From: Calditrichota bacterium
GTDB taxonomy: Bacteria; Zhuqueibacterota; Zhuqueibacteria; Zhuqueibacterales; Geothermadaptataceae
Direction of reading: 5' to 3'
Length of the DNA stretch: 64,000 bases
Assembly (NCBI GenBank): GCA_008501765.1
Contig: QQUE01000012.1
Location: 186,001 to 250,000, forward strand
Under the pieces are notes generated by a model, which searched no databases, was not told the DNA's origin, and was given only the letters and a program-made list of their open reading frames with translations. This document shows, in pieces, positions 25,402 to 34,340 of the stretch; within the stretch, counting starts at the first letter, position 1, and each line of letters opens with the position of its first letter. The position numbers were made by a program, and so were the translations under genes.

Positions 25402-27141
25402 ATGAAAGACGAGATCGCAGTAGTTAACGAACAATTTTCAAATTCCCGGTTGTACAGCGAGCATTTAGCGCCTGTGCCACACACAAAGCGTACGTGGAAT
25501 TTATGGAACCTTGCGGCTATTTGGATTGGCATGGCTGTTTGTATCCCAACTTATATTCTGGCGTCTTACATGATTAAATCCGGGCTAAGTTGGCAAGCAG
25601 CACTCATCATTATCTGTCTGGCCAATGTGATTATCACTATTCCAATGGTGCTGAACGGCCACGCCGGAGTCAAATACGGCATTCCTTTTCCCGTTTTAGG
25701 CCGGGCATCATTTGGAACAAATGGAATTCACATTGCCGCAATTTTGCGCGCAATTGTGGCCTGTGGCTGGTTTGGCGTACAAACATGGATCGGCGGACTT
25801 GCCTTCTACGCTATTTGGAATGCCCTGACTGGCAGTACGGGCTCACTGGGCCTTGATTTTGGCAAATTTGTCGGCTTTGCCCTCTTTTGGTTCGTCAACC
25901 TCTATTTTATTTGGCGCGGCACGGAAAGCATTAAATGGCTGGAAAGTTTTGCCGCACCGATACTCATTATTATCGGAATTTTATTGATCGTTTGGGGAAG
26001 CTACGGCGCGGGAAGTTTTAATACTGTGCTCGAGCAGGGTAAACAACTGGAAAATCCAACGGCTCGCCTGTCAAACAACAACGGAATTCTCAAAGTTCAA
26101 CTCACACCCCTGCAGGATGTACAGGGCACATTTAAAGCCGAAGAATACCAGCTCACCATTCCTATACTTTCCGGCGAGATGAAAACCCTTGGCTGGAATC
26201 AGCTCAATCCCGAAGGTCTAATTTTTCCTATAAATGATGCAGAATTTGCTATGGAATCCGTTTTCAATAAACAGCGGTCTATCGATGTACAGTTCCGCAA
26301 AAGACTGGGAGACAAAACCATTGAATCCAGCGTTGTGAGCTTGAATTTTCCACAGGAAAAAACATCCAGATCTATGGATCAATTATGGGGCTACTTGCTC
26401 TGGCTGACGGCCATGGTAGGATTTTGGGCGACGATGTCGCTGAGCATCGCGGACATTACACGCTATGCACACACGCAAAAAGAACAGGTTCTCGGCCAAT
26501 TTATCGGTTTGCCGGGAACAATGGTTCTTTATTCTTTTATCGGAATTTTCGTCACATTCGCCGCACTGGCGAACTTTGATGACATTCTAATTTCGCAAGA
26601 TGCACCCTGGGATCCGGTTTCACTGCTCGCACGATTTGAAAGTCCGACCGTCGTAATAATTTCACAAATTTTTATGATAATTGCCACATTAAGTACAAAT
26701 ATCGCCGCAAACGTCATCGCGCCGGCCAACGCTTTTGCCAATCTTTTCCCGAAAAAAATTGATTTTAAACGCGGCGGATTAATCACAGGAATTATCGGAA
26801 TCATCATTTGCCCATGGTGGCTGCTCGATGAAATTAGCGGCATTCTGATTTTTGTCAGCGGACTGTTGGGGCCGGTTCTCGGCATTTTACTCTGCGATTA
26901 TTTCGTCATTCGAAAGAAGGAGCTAAACCTGGCAGCACTTTATCAAACAGATGGCGAATACGCCTACAATTCCGGCTTTAATCCGGCGGCCATCCTCGCG
27001 TTAAGCATCGGAATTTTATCCGCCTTGATCGGTTACTGGGTTCCGGCGCTCAGCTTTTTTTACAGCCTTTCGTGGTTCACGGGATTTCTTATTTCCTTTG
27101 TCCTGTACTATCTGTTTTTTAACACTTTGAATAAAAAATAA
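25402..27141 (+). CDS. NCS1-family nucleobase permease with extra soluble insert
   Basis: A 579-residue transporter of the NCS1 family (uracil, cytosine, allantoin, hydantoin). Recognisable blocks are TWNLWNLAAIWIGMAVCIPTY near the start, FPVLGRASFGTNG (about 95), WFGVQTWIGGLAF (about 122) and MVGFWATMSLSIADITRYA (about 338-356). Residues about 212-322 form a hydrophilic beta-rich stretch not found in typical members of about 480-500 residues. In context it should import uracil, thymine or dihydropyrimidines for the enzymes encoded downstream. AAGGA precedes the ATG. Confidence 0.88.
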   Translation: MKDEIAVVNEQFSNSRLYSEHLAPVPHTKRTWNLWNLAAIWIGMAVCIPTYILASYMIKSGLSWQAALIIICLANVIITIPMVLNGHAGVKYGIPFPVLGRASFGTNGIHIAAILRAIVACGWFGVQTWIGGLAFYAIWNALTGSTGSLGLDFGKFVGFALFWFVNLYFIWRGTESIKWLESFAAPILIIIGILLIVWGSYGAGSFNTVLEQGKQLENPTARLSNNNGILKVQLTPLQDVQGTFKAEEYQLTIPILSGEMKTLGWNQLNPEGLIFPINDAEFAMESVFNKQRSIDVQFRKRLGDKTIESSVVSLNFPQEKTSRSMDQLWGYLLWLTAMVGFWATMSLSIADITRYAHTQKEQVLGQFIGLPGTMVLYSFIGIFVTFAALANFDDILISQDAPWDPVSLLARFESPTVVIISQIFMIIATLSTNIAANVIAPANAFANLFPKKIDFKRGGLITGIIGIIICPWWLLDEISGILIFVSGLLGPVLGILLCDYFVIRKKELNLAALYQTDGEYAYNSGFNPAAILALSIGILSALIGYWVPALSFFYSLSWFTGFLISFVLYYLFFNTLNKK

Positions 27142-27195
27142 TGCAACGGATTCCTGGATTGCATAAAAAAATAGACCAAATCAAAAGAGGTAATT

Positions 27196-28578
27196 ATGTC
27201 AGTTCTTATTAAAAACGGGCGTATTGTGACTGCGGGAGCAGATTACATCGCTGATATTTTTGTCGAAGGGGAGAGCATCTCCGCCATCGGCAAAAACCTT
27301 GCTGTTTCCGCCGACAAAACAATTGATGCCACGGGAAAGCTGGTATTCCCGGGTGGCATTGATCCGCACGTGCATCTTGATTTACCGTTCATGGGCACTT
27401 ATTCAAGTGATAATTATGAAACCGGAACTCGCGCTGCACTATTTGGTGGCACGACATCCGTCATCGATTTCGTCATCCAAAGCCAGGGTCATTCCATGCA
27501 TTCCGCCGTGGAAGAATGGCACAAAAAGGCTGATGGCAATGCTTTTGGCGATTACGGATTTCACATTGCTGTCACCGATTTCAACCCGGATTCACGCGCT
27601 GAAATCAATGATTTGATCAAATACGGCATCACTTCTTTCAAAGTATTTATGGCCTACAAAGGCGCTTTAATGATCGATGATGAGCAGATGATCGGCATCA
27701 TGAACGAAGTGAAGCAGCACGATGGCATGGTTTCCGTGCACGCCACCAATGGTGATATGATCGATTTTCTGGTGAAAAAACATCAGGCCGAAGGGAAGCT
27801 CACCCCGCACTACCATTATTTATCGCAACCGGAAATCACCGAAATCGAAGCATCCGGACGTTTTATCGATATCGCCAATTACACCGGCGTGACCTGCCTG
27901 ATTGTGCATATGACCAGCGGCGGCGCCCTGGACAAAGTTCGCGATGCCACCAAACGAAATCAGAAAGTTTTCGTCGAAACCTGCCCACAATATTTACTTT
28001 TGGATGCGTCAGTATATGAAAAAGAAAATTTCGAGGGTGCGAAATGGGTGATGTCGCCACCGATTCGAGAGAAAAAAGATCAGGCGGCGTTGTGGGCTGG
28101 CTTGAATCAGGGATTGATCAATTTTGTTGGCACCGACCATTGCCCATTTTTTATGGAACAAAAAAGAATGGGCCAAGATGATTTTACCAAAATTCCCAAC
28201 GGAGCCCCGGGAATCGAACACCGGCTCGAGCTTCTTTACAGCGAGGGTGTGCGAAAAGGCCGCATCAGCCTAAATAAATTCGTTGAAATAACTTCCACCA
28301 ATGTTGCGAAAATATTTGGCATGTATCCCAACAAAGGCACGCTCGCCATCGGCGCCGATGCGGATATCGTCATTTTTGATCCCGAAGAACAGCACACAAT
28401 TTCAGCCAAAACGCACCATCACAATTGCGATTATTCCAGCTACGAAGGTTGGGATGTCACCGGCAAATGCAAAACCGTGCTCGTCCGGGGTGTTGTTGCC
28501 ATTGAAAATAATGAGGTTAAAATCGAGAAAGGATTCGGCCAGTTCGTAAAACGCGGCCCGACGTCACTGGTAATTTAA
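27196..28578 (+). CDS. hydA: Dihydropyrimidinase
   Basis: A 460-residue cyclic amidohydrolase. Metal ligands are in GGIDPHVHLD (about 54-63), the carboxylated-lysine region SFKVFMAYKG (about 145-154), the SVHATNGD and HMTSGG histidines, and GTDHCPF (about 312-318). It opens dihydrouracil to N-carbamoyl-beta-alanine, or dihydrothymine to the methylated analogue. It lies between the permease and beta-ureidopropionase genes and matches the second step of the reductive pathway. AGAGG precedes the ATG. Confidence 0.93.
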   Translation: MSVLIKNGRIVTAGADYIADIFVEGESISAIGKNLAVSADKTIDATGKLVFPGGIDPHVHLDLPFMGTYSSDNYETGTRAALFGGTTSVIDFVIQSQGHSMHSAVEEWHKKADGNAFGDYGFHIAVTDFNPDSRAEINDLIKYGITSFKVFMAYKGALMIDDEQMIGIMNEVKQHDGMVSVHATNGDMIDFLVKKHQAEGKLTPHYHYLSQPEITEIEASGRFIDIANYTGVTCLIVHMTSGGALDKVRDATKRNQKVFVETCPQYLLLDASVYEKENFEGAKWVMSPPIREKKDQAALWAGLNQGLINFVGTDHCPFFMEQKRMGQDDFTKIPNGAPGIEHRLELLYSEGVRKGRISLNKFVEITSTNVAKIFGMYPNKGTLAIGADADIVIFDPEEQHTISAKTHHHNCDYSSYEGWDVTGKCKTVLVRGVVAIENNEVKIEKGFGQFVKRGPTSLVI

Positions 28579-28588
28579 GTATATTTTA

Positions 28589-28670
28589 ACACAAAGGCAC
28601 AGAGGCGCGAAGTTTCATAGAAAAAATCTTTACGCTTATCTGCATCTTAGCATAAAGTTTTAAATTTTAT
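28589..28670. repeat. CACAAAGGCACAGAGG-type dispersed repeat
   Basis: Begins ACACAAAGGCACAGAGGCGC just after hydA and continues to a partially inverted CTTTACGCTTATCTGCATC stretch. This class of noncoding repeat recurs in many bacterial genomes. It lies upstream of the BRO-N gene. Confidence 0.45.
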
Positions 28671-28774
28671 ACAAGTTTGGGATGAGCGCATACCACATTT
28701 TCATTAGAAAGCCAAGTAATGACAACAATTGAAGGAGCATTTAAAAAAAATAGAATGGTAAGAGGGGACTAATT

Positions 28775-29611
28775 ATGACTGATCAAGCGAATAAAATGGT
28801 CGTATTCCAAAGCAAAGAAATCCGTCGCATTTGGCATGACGATGCGTGGTATTATTCCGTTGTCGATATCATCGCTGCTTTAACCAGCAGCCCGACTCCC
28901 AGGCAATATTGGGGCAAGGTCAAGGAACGAGAATTTGTAAAACTTCAACTGTCCCCAATTTGGGTACGTTTGAAATTACGTGCACCTGATAGTAAATTGC
29001 GCTTCACCGACTGTGTAAATACCAAAGGTGCATTTCGTCTCATCCAATCCATCCCATCCAAAAAAGCGGAGCCGTTTAAACGTTGGCTCGCTCAGCTTGG
29101 GCAGGACCGGTTAGATGAAATCGAAAATCCTGAGTTGGTGCAACAGCGGATGAAAGTGATTTATGAGAAAAAAGGCTACCCGCAGGACTGGATTGATAAA
29201 AGATTGCGTGGTATCGCCATACGGCAAAACCTGACTGAAGAATGGCGGAAACGCGGAATCGATTCTCAAAAAGATTTTGCCATTTTAACCGCTGAAATTT
29301 CAAAAGCGACGTTTGGCATGACACCTTCGCAATACAAAAAACACAAAAATCTGCCTGAAAAATCCAAAGCCAACCTGCGCGACCACATGGATGATTTGGA
29401 GTTGATATTTACGATGCTTGGCGAACGTGTGACCACGGAAATATCAAAAAACGAAAAACCGGTATCATTTGTGAAAAGCAAAAAAGTAGCGCAACGCGGG
29501 GGAAAAGTCGCGGGAAATGCACGTAAAGAAACAGAAAGAGAACTGGGAAAAAGCATTATCACAAAACAAAACTTTCTACCAAAAAGTGGAAAAAAAGAAG
29601 TGGATAATTAA
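28775..29611 (+). CDS. BRO-N (phage antirepressor-like) domain protein
   Basis: A 278-residue protein. Residues about 8-105 match the BRO family N-terminal domain: RRIWHDDAWYYSVVDIIAAL, a PRQYW motif, then FRLIQSIPSKKAEPFKRWLAQLG. BRO-N domains occur in phage antirepressors and as stand-alone bacterial DNA-binding proteins. The C-terminal part is helical and ends in a basic Lys/Arg-rich tail (KKVAQRGGKVAGNARKETER region). It interrupts the pyrimidine operon between hydA and the ureidopropionase gene, in the same direction, with its own AGAGGGG ribosome site. Function here is unknown. Confidence 0.8.
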   Translation: MTDQANKMVVFQSKEIRRIWHDDAWYYSVVDIIAALTSSPTPRQYWGKVKEREFVKLQLSPIWVRLKLRAPDSKLRFTDCVNTKGAFRLIQSIPSKKAEPFKRWLAQLGQDRLDEIENPELVQQRMKVIYEKKGYPQDWIDKRLRGIAIRQNLTEEWRKRGIDSQKDFAILTAEISKATFGMTPSQYKKHKNLPEKSKANLRDHMDDLELIFTMLGERVTTEISKNEKPVSFVKSKKVAQRGGKVAGNARKETERELGKSIITKQNFLPKSGKKEVDN

Positions 29612-29694
29612 ACCGAATAACGATTGAAAAATGAAACAGCAAATTTAACTTTCTAAAATAAGATTTAAAATTAAACTTAGTTCCGGAGGGAATA

Positions 29695-30561
29695 ATGCCA
29701 CGAATGATAAAATCTGGTCTGATCCAAATGAGCCTGCCGATGACAGAAGGCGAGGGCACAATTGAAGAAATCATGCAAGCGATGGAGGCCAAACATACGC
29801 CATTTATCGAAGATGCAGGTAACCGCGGTGTACAGATTTTGTGTTTGCAGGAAATTTTTAATACGCCTTATTTTTGCCCCGGCCAGGACTCCAAATGGTA
29901 TGCATCGGCCGAGTCTGTTCCCGGCCCGACAACCGAAAGGATGGCGGCATTTGCAAAAAAATACGGCATGGTGATGATCGTGCCCATATTCGAAAAAGAA
30001 CAGGCCGGTTTTCTCTACAACACCGCCGCCGTCATCGATGCGGATGGCAGTTATCTTGGCAAATACCGCAAAAATCATATTCCACACACCTCCGGATTTT
30101 GGGAAAAATTCTTCTTCAAACCCGGCAATCTGGGCTACCCTGTATTCCAAACGAAATATGCAAAAGTCGGTGTTTACATTTGCTATGACCGTCACTTCCC
30201 GGACGGCGCACGAATATTGGGGCTGAACGGCGCCGAAATCGTCTATAATCCTTCCGCAACAGTGGCTGGATTATCGCAATATTTATGGAAACTTGAACAG
30301 CCTGCGCACGCTGCCGCCAACGGCTATTTTATGGGCTGCATCAATCGCGTGGGTGTTGAAAAACCGTGGAGCATCGGTAAATTTTACGGCTCCTCCTATT
30401 TCGTCGATCCGCGCGGTCAAATCCTGAAACAGGCATCGGAAGATAATGACGAGTTACTGGTTGCCGAATTCGATCTCGACGTCATCGAAGAAGTGCGCTC
30501 AGTGTGGCAATTCTATCGCGACCGGCGCCCGGAGACTTATGGAAAACTAGTTGAGCTTTAA
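29695..30561 (+). CDS. N-carbamoyl-beta-alanine amidohydrolase (nitrilase family)
   Basis: A 288-residue carbon-nitrogen hydrolase with the E-K-C triad: Glu in CLQEIFNTPYF (about residue 45), Lys in YRKNHIPH (about 125) and Cys in YICYDRHFPDGAR (about 162). These motifs match beta-ureidopropionase, the third step: N-carbamoyl-beta-alanine to beta-alanine, CO2 and ammonia. It begins behind an excellent CCGGAGGG ribosome site, needed because the BRO-N gene separates it from hydA. Confidence 0.92.
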   Translation: MPRMIKSGLIQMSLPMTEGEGTIEEIMQAMEAKHTPFIEDAGNRGVQILCLQEIFNTPYFCPGQDSKWYASAESVPGPTTERMAAFAKKYGMVMIVPIFEKEQAGFLYNTAAVIDADGSYLGKYRKNHIPHTSGFWEKFFFKPGNLGYPVFQTKYAKVGVYICYDRHFPDGARILGLNGAEIVYNPSATVAGLSQYLWKLEQPAHAAANGYFMGCINRVGVEKPWSIGKFYGSSYFVDPRGQILKQASEDNDELLVAEFDLDVIEEVRSVWQFYRDRRPETYGKLVEL

Positions 30562-30597
30562 AAGCGGTTGTTTGCGATTAGGTGTTGGCATTTAGCT

Positions 30598-30633
30598 AAG
30601 AAAATCCAACAGCCAATAGCCAATAGCTTAATT
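30598..30633. repeat. Cargo-flanking GCCAATAGC repeats, left
   Basis: Tandem AACAGCCAATAGCCAATAGC before the four-helix-bundle gene. Related AGCTAACTGCCAACAGC units follow the gene at 31005-31037. Confidence 0.6.
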
Positions 30634-30654
30634 AATTAAATGGGGGTTGGTTCA

Positions 30655-31011
30655 ATGAGAGATTTCAGAACTTTAAGTATTTGGCAAGAAGGAATAGTAA
30701 TTGTCAAGCATGTTTACAAAGTGGCGCAATACTTACCACCTGAAGAAAAATATGGTTTAAGGAGTCAAATCACACGGTGTGCTGTTTCTATTCCATCTAA
30801 TATTGCTGAAGGTTGTAGCCGGAGCAGCCAAATTGATTTTAAGCGATTTCTTGAAATAGCATTAGGTTCAGCATTTGAATTGGAAACTCAATTAATCATT
30901 ATGGAAGAGCTATCTATTATTGCCGGAGATCTAAATAATATAAAGCTCCAGCTAAACAAAGAACAAAAAATGATAAATAGTCTAATCTCCAAACTAAAAG
31001 CCAACAGCTAA
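30655..31011 (+). CDS. Four-helix-bundle protein (S23/IVS family)
   Basis: A 118-residue all-helical protein with the hallmarks DFRTLSIWQEG, YGLRSQITRCAVSIPSNIAEGCSR and FKRFLEIALGSAFELETQL. This is the family first seen inside intervening sequences of 23S rRNA genes and later as small genes scattered across genomes. Its function is unknown. The ATG at 30655 gives the normal family start; an ATG 15 bases earlier is possible. It sits between two pyrimidine genes, bounded by GCCAATAGC/GCCAACAGC repeats. Confidence 0.88.
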   Translation: MRDFRTLSIWQEGIVIVKHVYKVAQYLPPEEKYGLRSQITRCAVSIPSNIAEGCSRSSQIDFKRFLEIALGSAFELETQLIIMEELSIIAGDLNNIKLQLNKEQKMINSLISKLKANS

Positions 31012-31037
31012 CTGCCAACAGCTAACTGCCAATAGCC
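31005..31037. repeat. Cargo-flanking GCCAACAGC repeats, right
   Basis: AGCCAACAGCTAACTGCC is repeated with small changes, overlapping the end of the four-helix gene and reaching the ribosome site of preT. Confidence 0.6.
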
Positions 31038-31055
31038 ACGACAAAGGAGTCCCCT

Positions 31056-32378
31056 ATGCCGGAATTCCGGCGGCCAAAAAGTGAGGCCGATTTTCATAAA
31101 AATTTCGAGCAAATAAAACCATTGATGAGCAAAACAGAGGCAAATCAGGAGAGTGGGCGCTGCTTGTTCTGTTACGATGCGCCATGTGTAAAAGCCTGCC
31201 CGACGAGCATCGATATACCATTGTTTATCAGGCAGATAAACAATGGAAATTTGAGCGGTTCAGCAAAAACAATTTACGCTGCCAATTATTTCGGACGTAT
31301 TTGCGGCAATGTCTGCCCCACAGAAGTATTGTGCGAAGGAGCCTGTGTTTTTGAAAAACAAAATATTCGACCAATTGATATCGGGCGATTACAAACTTAT
31401 GCCACCTACAACTCCATTCGAAATAATAAAAAACACTTCGAGCTGGCAGCAGACAACGGCAAAAAAGTAGCGATTATCGGTGCCGGACCGGCAGGCATAT
31501 CCTGTGCGTGCGAGCTGCGAAAACTTGGATTTACTGTCGATATTTTCGAGGCAAAATCGCAGCCTTCCGGCCTGACGATTTACGGCGTTGCACCCTATAA
31601 AATCACCAACGAAGACGTGCTTGAAGAAGTAGCCTATTTGCAGGAACAATTTCAATTTAAAATTCACTACAATTCTGCTATCCAGAGCAAAAAAGATTTG
31701 GCGCGCCTCGATTCAGAATACGACGCAATTTTTCTCGGTATTGGGTTGGGAAGCACCTCCGGAATTGGAATTAAAGGTGAAAATCTTGACAATTGCATCG
31801 GTGCCGTTGAGTTTATCGAAAACATGAAAATGGAGAAGCACGACACGAAAATTGGCAAAAATGTAATCGTTCTGGGTGGCGGCAATACGGCCATGGACGC
31901 AGCATCAGAAGCTGCCCGTTTGGGCGCCGAAACGGTGATGCTGTGTTACCGTCGCTCAAAAATCGAAATGCGCGCGTATTGGTTCGAATATGATTTGGCA
32001 AAATCAGTTGGCACGAGGGGCGTATTTAACGCAGCACCGTTGGAAATAATTGGAACGAGCCATGTCGAAGGTGTCAAATTCGCCCAAACGGAAATTATCG
32101 ATGGAAAAGTTAAAATTCTTCCCGGCAGTGAATTTATAAAACCATGTGATATGGTTATCAAAGCCACCGGCCAGGAAACGCAGGTAAATTTGCTCAATCA
32201 AATTGACAAAATTAAACTGGATAAAAATGGCTGTATTAGCATAAACCTCGAAACCGGCCAGACCACCAATCCAAAATATTTTGCCGGTGGCGATGCCATC
32301 AATGGTGGTAAAGAAGTCGTCAACGCCGCCGCAGATGGCAAAAAAGCAGCAACAGGAATTAATCAGTTTTTGCAATGA
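31056..32378 (+). CDS. preT: NAD-dependent dihydropyrimidine dehydrogenase, flavin/FeS subunit PreT
   Basis: A 440-residue GltD-like oxidoreductase. The N-terminal cysteine motifs CLFCYDAPCVKACP (about 35-48) and CGNVCPTEVLCEGAC (about 85-99) bind Fe-S clusters. VAIIGAGPAGISCA (about 136) binds FAD and VIVLGGGNTAMDAA (about 268) binds NAD(P). With PreA it interconverts uracil or thymine and the dihydro forms, the first step of the pathway. AAAGGAG precedes the ATG. The preA gene lies downstream but is separated by an inserted GxxExxY gene, unlike the usual adjacent pair. Confidence 0.93.
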   Translation: MPEFRRPKSEADFHKNFEQIKPLMSKTEANQESGRCLFCYDAPCVKACPTSIDIPLFIRQINNGNLSGSAKTIYAANYFGRICGNVCPTEVLCEGACVFEKQNIRPIDIGRLQTYATYNSIRNNKKHFELAADNGKKVAIIGAGPAGISCACELRKLGFTVDIFEAKSQPSGLTIYGVAPYKITNEDVLEEVAYLQEQFQFKIHYNSAIQSKKDLARLDSEYDAIFLGIGLGSTSGIGIKGENLDNCIGAVEFIENMKMEKHDTKIGKNVIVLGGGNTAMDAASEAARLGAETVMLCYRRSKIEMRAYWFEYDLAKSVGTRGVFNAAPLEIIGTSHVEGVKFAQTEIIDGKVKILPGSEFIKPCDMVIKATGQETQVNLLNQIDKIKLDKNGCISINLETGQTTNPKYFAGGDAINGGKEVVNAAADGKKAATGINQFLQ

Positions 32379-32383
32379 CTATT

Positions 32384-32470
32384 TAAAGCCACGGATTCAC
32401 ACAGATGAAACACTGATTTTCCTGGCATTATTTAATTATCAGTGTTCCATCCGTGTCGATCAGTGGCTGA
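32384..32470. repeat. Palindromic CCACGGATTCACAC repeat, left of GxxExxY 2
   Basis: AGCCACGGATTCACAC on the left mirrors GTGTCGATCAGTGGCT on the right, with AACACTGAT facing ATCAGTGTT inside. The right half (32438-32468) recurs exactly at 32890-32920. The same family appears within the 305-bp repeats. Confidence 0.85.
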
Positions 32471-32518
32471 ATAAATTGTATGTGTAGCCTGTAATCAATA
32501 CAACAGGGGGGTGAGAAT

Positions 32519-32887
32519 TTGGATTTAAAACATGAAAAAATAACGGTAGATATAATTGGCTCAGCTTTTGAAGTTCATAATATTCTCGGTTATGGTTTCC
32601 TGGAAAAAGTTTATCAGAAAGCATTACAAATTGAATTACTGCATCGAGGGCACACCGCTGAAATAGAACATGCTATAAAAGTAACTTACAAAGAAGCAAT
32701 TGTTGGTGAATATGCAGCAGATTTATTAGTCGATGGCAAAGTCATCGTTGAGCTAAAAGTAGCAAAGGAATATAATTCACAAGATGAACCACAACTGCTC
32801 AATGAATTAAAAGCGACAGAAATAAAAGTCGGTTTGCTCATCAATTTTGGCAAAGAAAAAGTAGAATTCAAACGCTTCGTTTATTGA
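32519..32887 (+). CDS. GxxExxY protein, copy 2
   Basis: A 122-residue relative of the GxxExxY gene at 23558, with FEVHNILGYGFLEKVYQKAL and a nuclease-like YAADLLVDGKVIVELKVAK. The two copies are clearly divergent, so they are not a recent duplication. The start is TTG with GGGGGGTGAG just upstream; the nearby ATG is out of frame. The gene lies between preT and preA, flanked by exact 31-base direct copies of half a palindromic repeat. Confidence 0.85.
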   Translation: MDLKHEKITVDIIGSAFEVHNILGYGFLEKVYQKALQIELLHRGHTAEIEHAIKVTYKEAIVGEYAADLLVDGKVIVELKVAKEYNSQDEPQLLNELKATEIKVGLLINFGKEKVEFKRFVY

Positions 32888-32889
32888 AA

Positions 32890-32920
32890 ATCAGTGTTCC
32901 ATCCGTGTCGATCAGTGGCT
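32890..32920. repeat. 31-bp direct repeat, right of GxxExxY 2
   Basis: Identical over 31 bases to 32438-32468: it begins ATCAGTGTTCC and ends GATCAGTGGCT. It starts three bases after the GxxExxY stop codon. Confidence 0.9.
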
Positions 32921-32967
32921 TAAATATTTTTTCCATTTTTTATACTATTATAAAGGAGACACACCTC

Positions 32968-34308
32968 ATGCCGGATTTATCAGTCAACTTTGCAGGTATT
33001 CAATCACCAAATCCTTTCTGGCTGGCTTCTGCGCCGCCGACAAATTCGGGTTATCAGGTGATGAAAGCATTTGATGCCGGCTGGGGCGGCGCCGTCTGGA
33101 AAACCATGGGCATCCCCATAGTTAATGTTTCCAGCCGCTATGGCGGGGTCAATTACAAAGACAAACGTTTGGTTGGACTCAATAATATTGAATTAATTAC
33201 GGACCGGCCACTGAAGGACAATTTGCGTGATATCGAAGAAGTAAAAAAATATTTCCCCAACCATCCGGTCATTGCCTCGCTCATGGTCGACAGCCGGGAT
33301 GAATGGCAGCAGATCATAAAAGATGTGGAAAACGCCGGCAGTGATGGACTCGAGCTCAATTTTGGCTGTCCGCACGGCATGTGCGAACGCGGCATGGGCT
33401 CGGCGGTTGGACAGGAACCAAAAATATTGGAGAGGATTACGGCGTGGGTGAAGGAAGTGGCAACAACGCCCGTCATTGTAAAATTGACCCCGAATATAAC
33501 CGATATCCGCGAACCAGCACGCGCAGCGCGAGCCGGCGGCAGCGATGCAATTTCCTTGATAAATACAATTCAAAGCCTTGTCGGCGTCGATATCGATAAT
33601 TTTGTCCCCTACCCTGTCGTTGACGGATTGAGCACAAACGGCGGTTATTGCGGCCCGGCGATCAAACCAATCGCACTCAATATGGTAAAAGAATGCGCGA
33701 TGGATCCCGGTGTTGGAATTCCGATTTCAGGAATTGGTGGCATCGAAAATTGGCGCGATGTTGTGGAGTATTTATTACTCGGCTCGACCACAATTCAGGT
33801 GTGCACCGCAGTGATGCACTACGGTTTTGGCATCGTGCGTGAACTGACCGCGGGACTCGAGCAATATATGCTCGACAAAGGCTTTAATTCTGTCGACCAA
33901 ATGATTGGCAAAGCGTTGCCGAACGTAAAACCATGGGAACATCTAAATCTCGAATATCAGGTCAAAGCACAAATCGAAGACGAACTTTGTATCGGTTGCC
34001 AGCTTTGCTACATCGCCTGTGAAGATGGCGCCCACCAGGCTATTCGTCTCAATGAAAACAACGAATTACGCATTCCTTCGATCATCGAAGAAAACTGTGT
34101 CGGTTGTAATTTGTGCTCTCTCGTTTGCCCGGTGGATAATTGCATTTCCATGGTGCGTACCGATTCCGGCAAAAAAATCGAAACCTGGCATCAGCGCACG
34201 GAAAAAGGCAGCATTCCCACAACCTGGAATGACAAACGCGCCGGCGGTGTCGGTCACTGGATTCCCGAGCCGAAAGATGCTTTAAAACAAGATAAGAAGG
34301 AACTATAA
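32968..34308 (+). CDS. preA: NAD-dependent dihydropyrimidine dehydrogenase subunit PreA
   Basis: A 446-residue protein with a dihydroorotate-dehydrogenase-like FMN barrel (about 1-340; SAPPTNSG, ELNFGCPHGMCERGMG, VKLTPNITDI, SGIGGIENWRDV). A C-terminal ferredoxin domain has two CxxCxxxC motifs, CIGCQLCYIAC and CVGCNLCSLVCP. It reduces or oxidises the pyrimidine ring with electrons passed from PreT. I chose the ATG at 32968, ten bases after TAAAGGAG, rejecting an upstream extension that would translate the flanking repeat. Confidence 0.95.
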   Translation: MPDLSVNFAGIQSPNPFWLASAPPTNSGYQVMKAFDAGWGGAVWKTMGIPIVNVSSRYGGVNYKDKRLVGLNNIELITDRPLKDNLRDIEEVKKYFPNHPVIASLMVDSRDEWQQIIKDVENAGSDGLELNFGCPHGMCERGMGSAVGQEPKILERITAWVKEVATTPVIVKLTPNITDIREPARAARAGGSDAISLINTIQSLVGVDIDNFVPYPVVDGLSTNGGYCGPAIKPIALNMVKECAMDPGVGIPISGIGGIENWRDVVEYLLLGSTTIQVCTAVMHYGFGIVRELTAGLEQYMLDKGFNSVDQMIGKALPNVKPWEHLNLEYQVKAQIEDELCIGCQLCYIACEDGAHQAIRLNENNELRIPSIIEENCVGCNLCSLVCPVDNCISMVRTDSGKKIETWHQRTEKGSIPTTWNDKRAGGVGHWIPEPKDALKQDKKEL

Positions 34309-34338
34309 TTCCCCCTTTGAAGGGGGTTTGGGGGATGT
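34309..34338. repeat. CCCCCTTTGAAGGGGG repeat, copy A
   Basis: A palindrome CCCCCTTTGAAGGGGG followed by TTTGGGGGATGT, directly after preA. Copy C at 34881 has the same order and copy B at 34736 is inverted. Confidence 0.85.
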
Positions 34339-34340
34339 AG

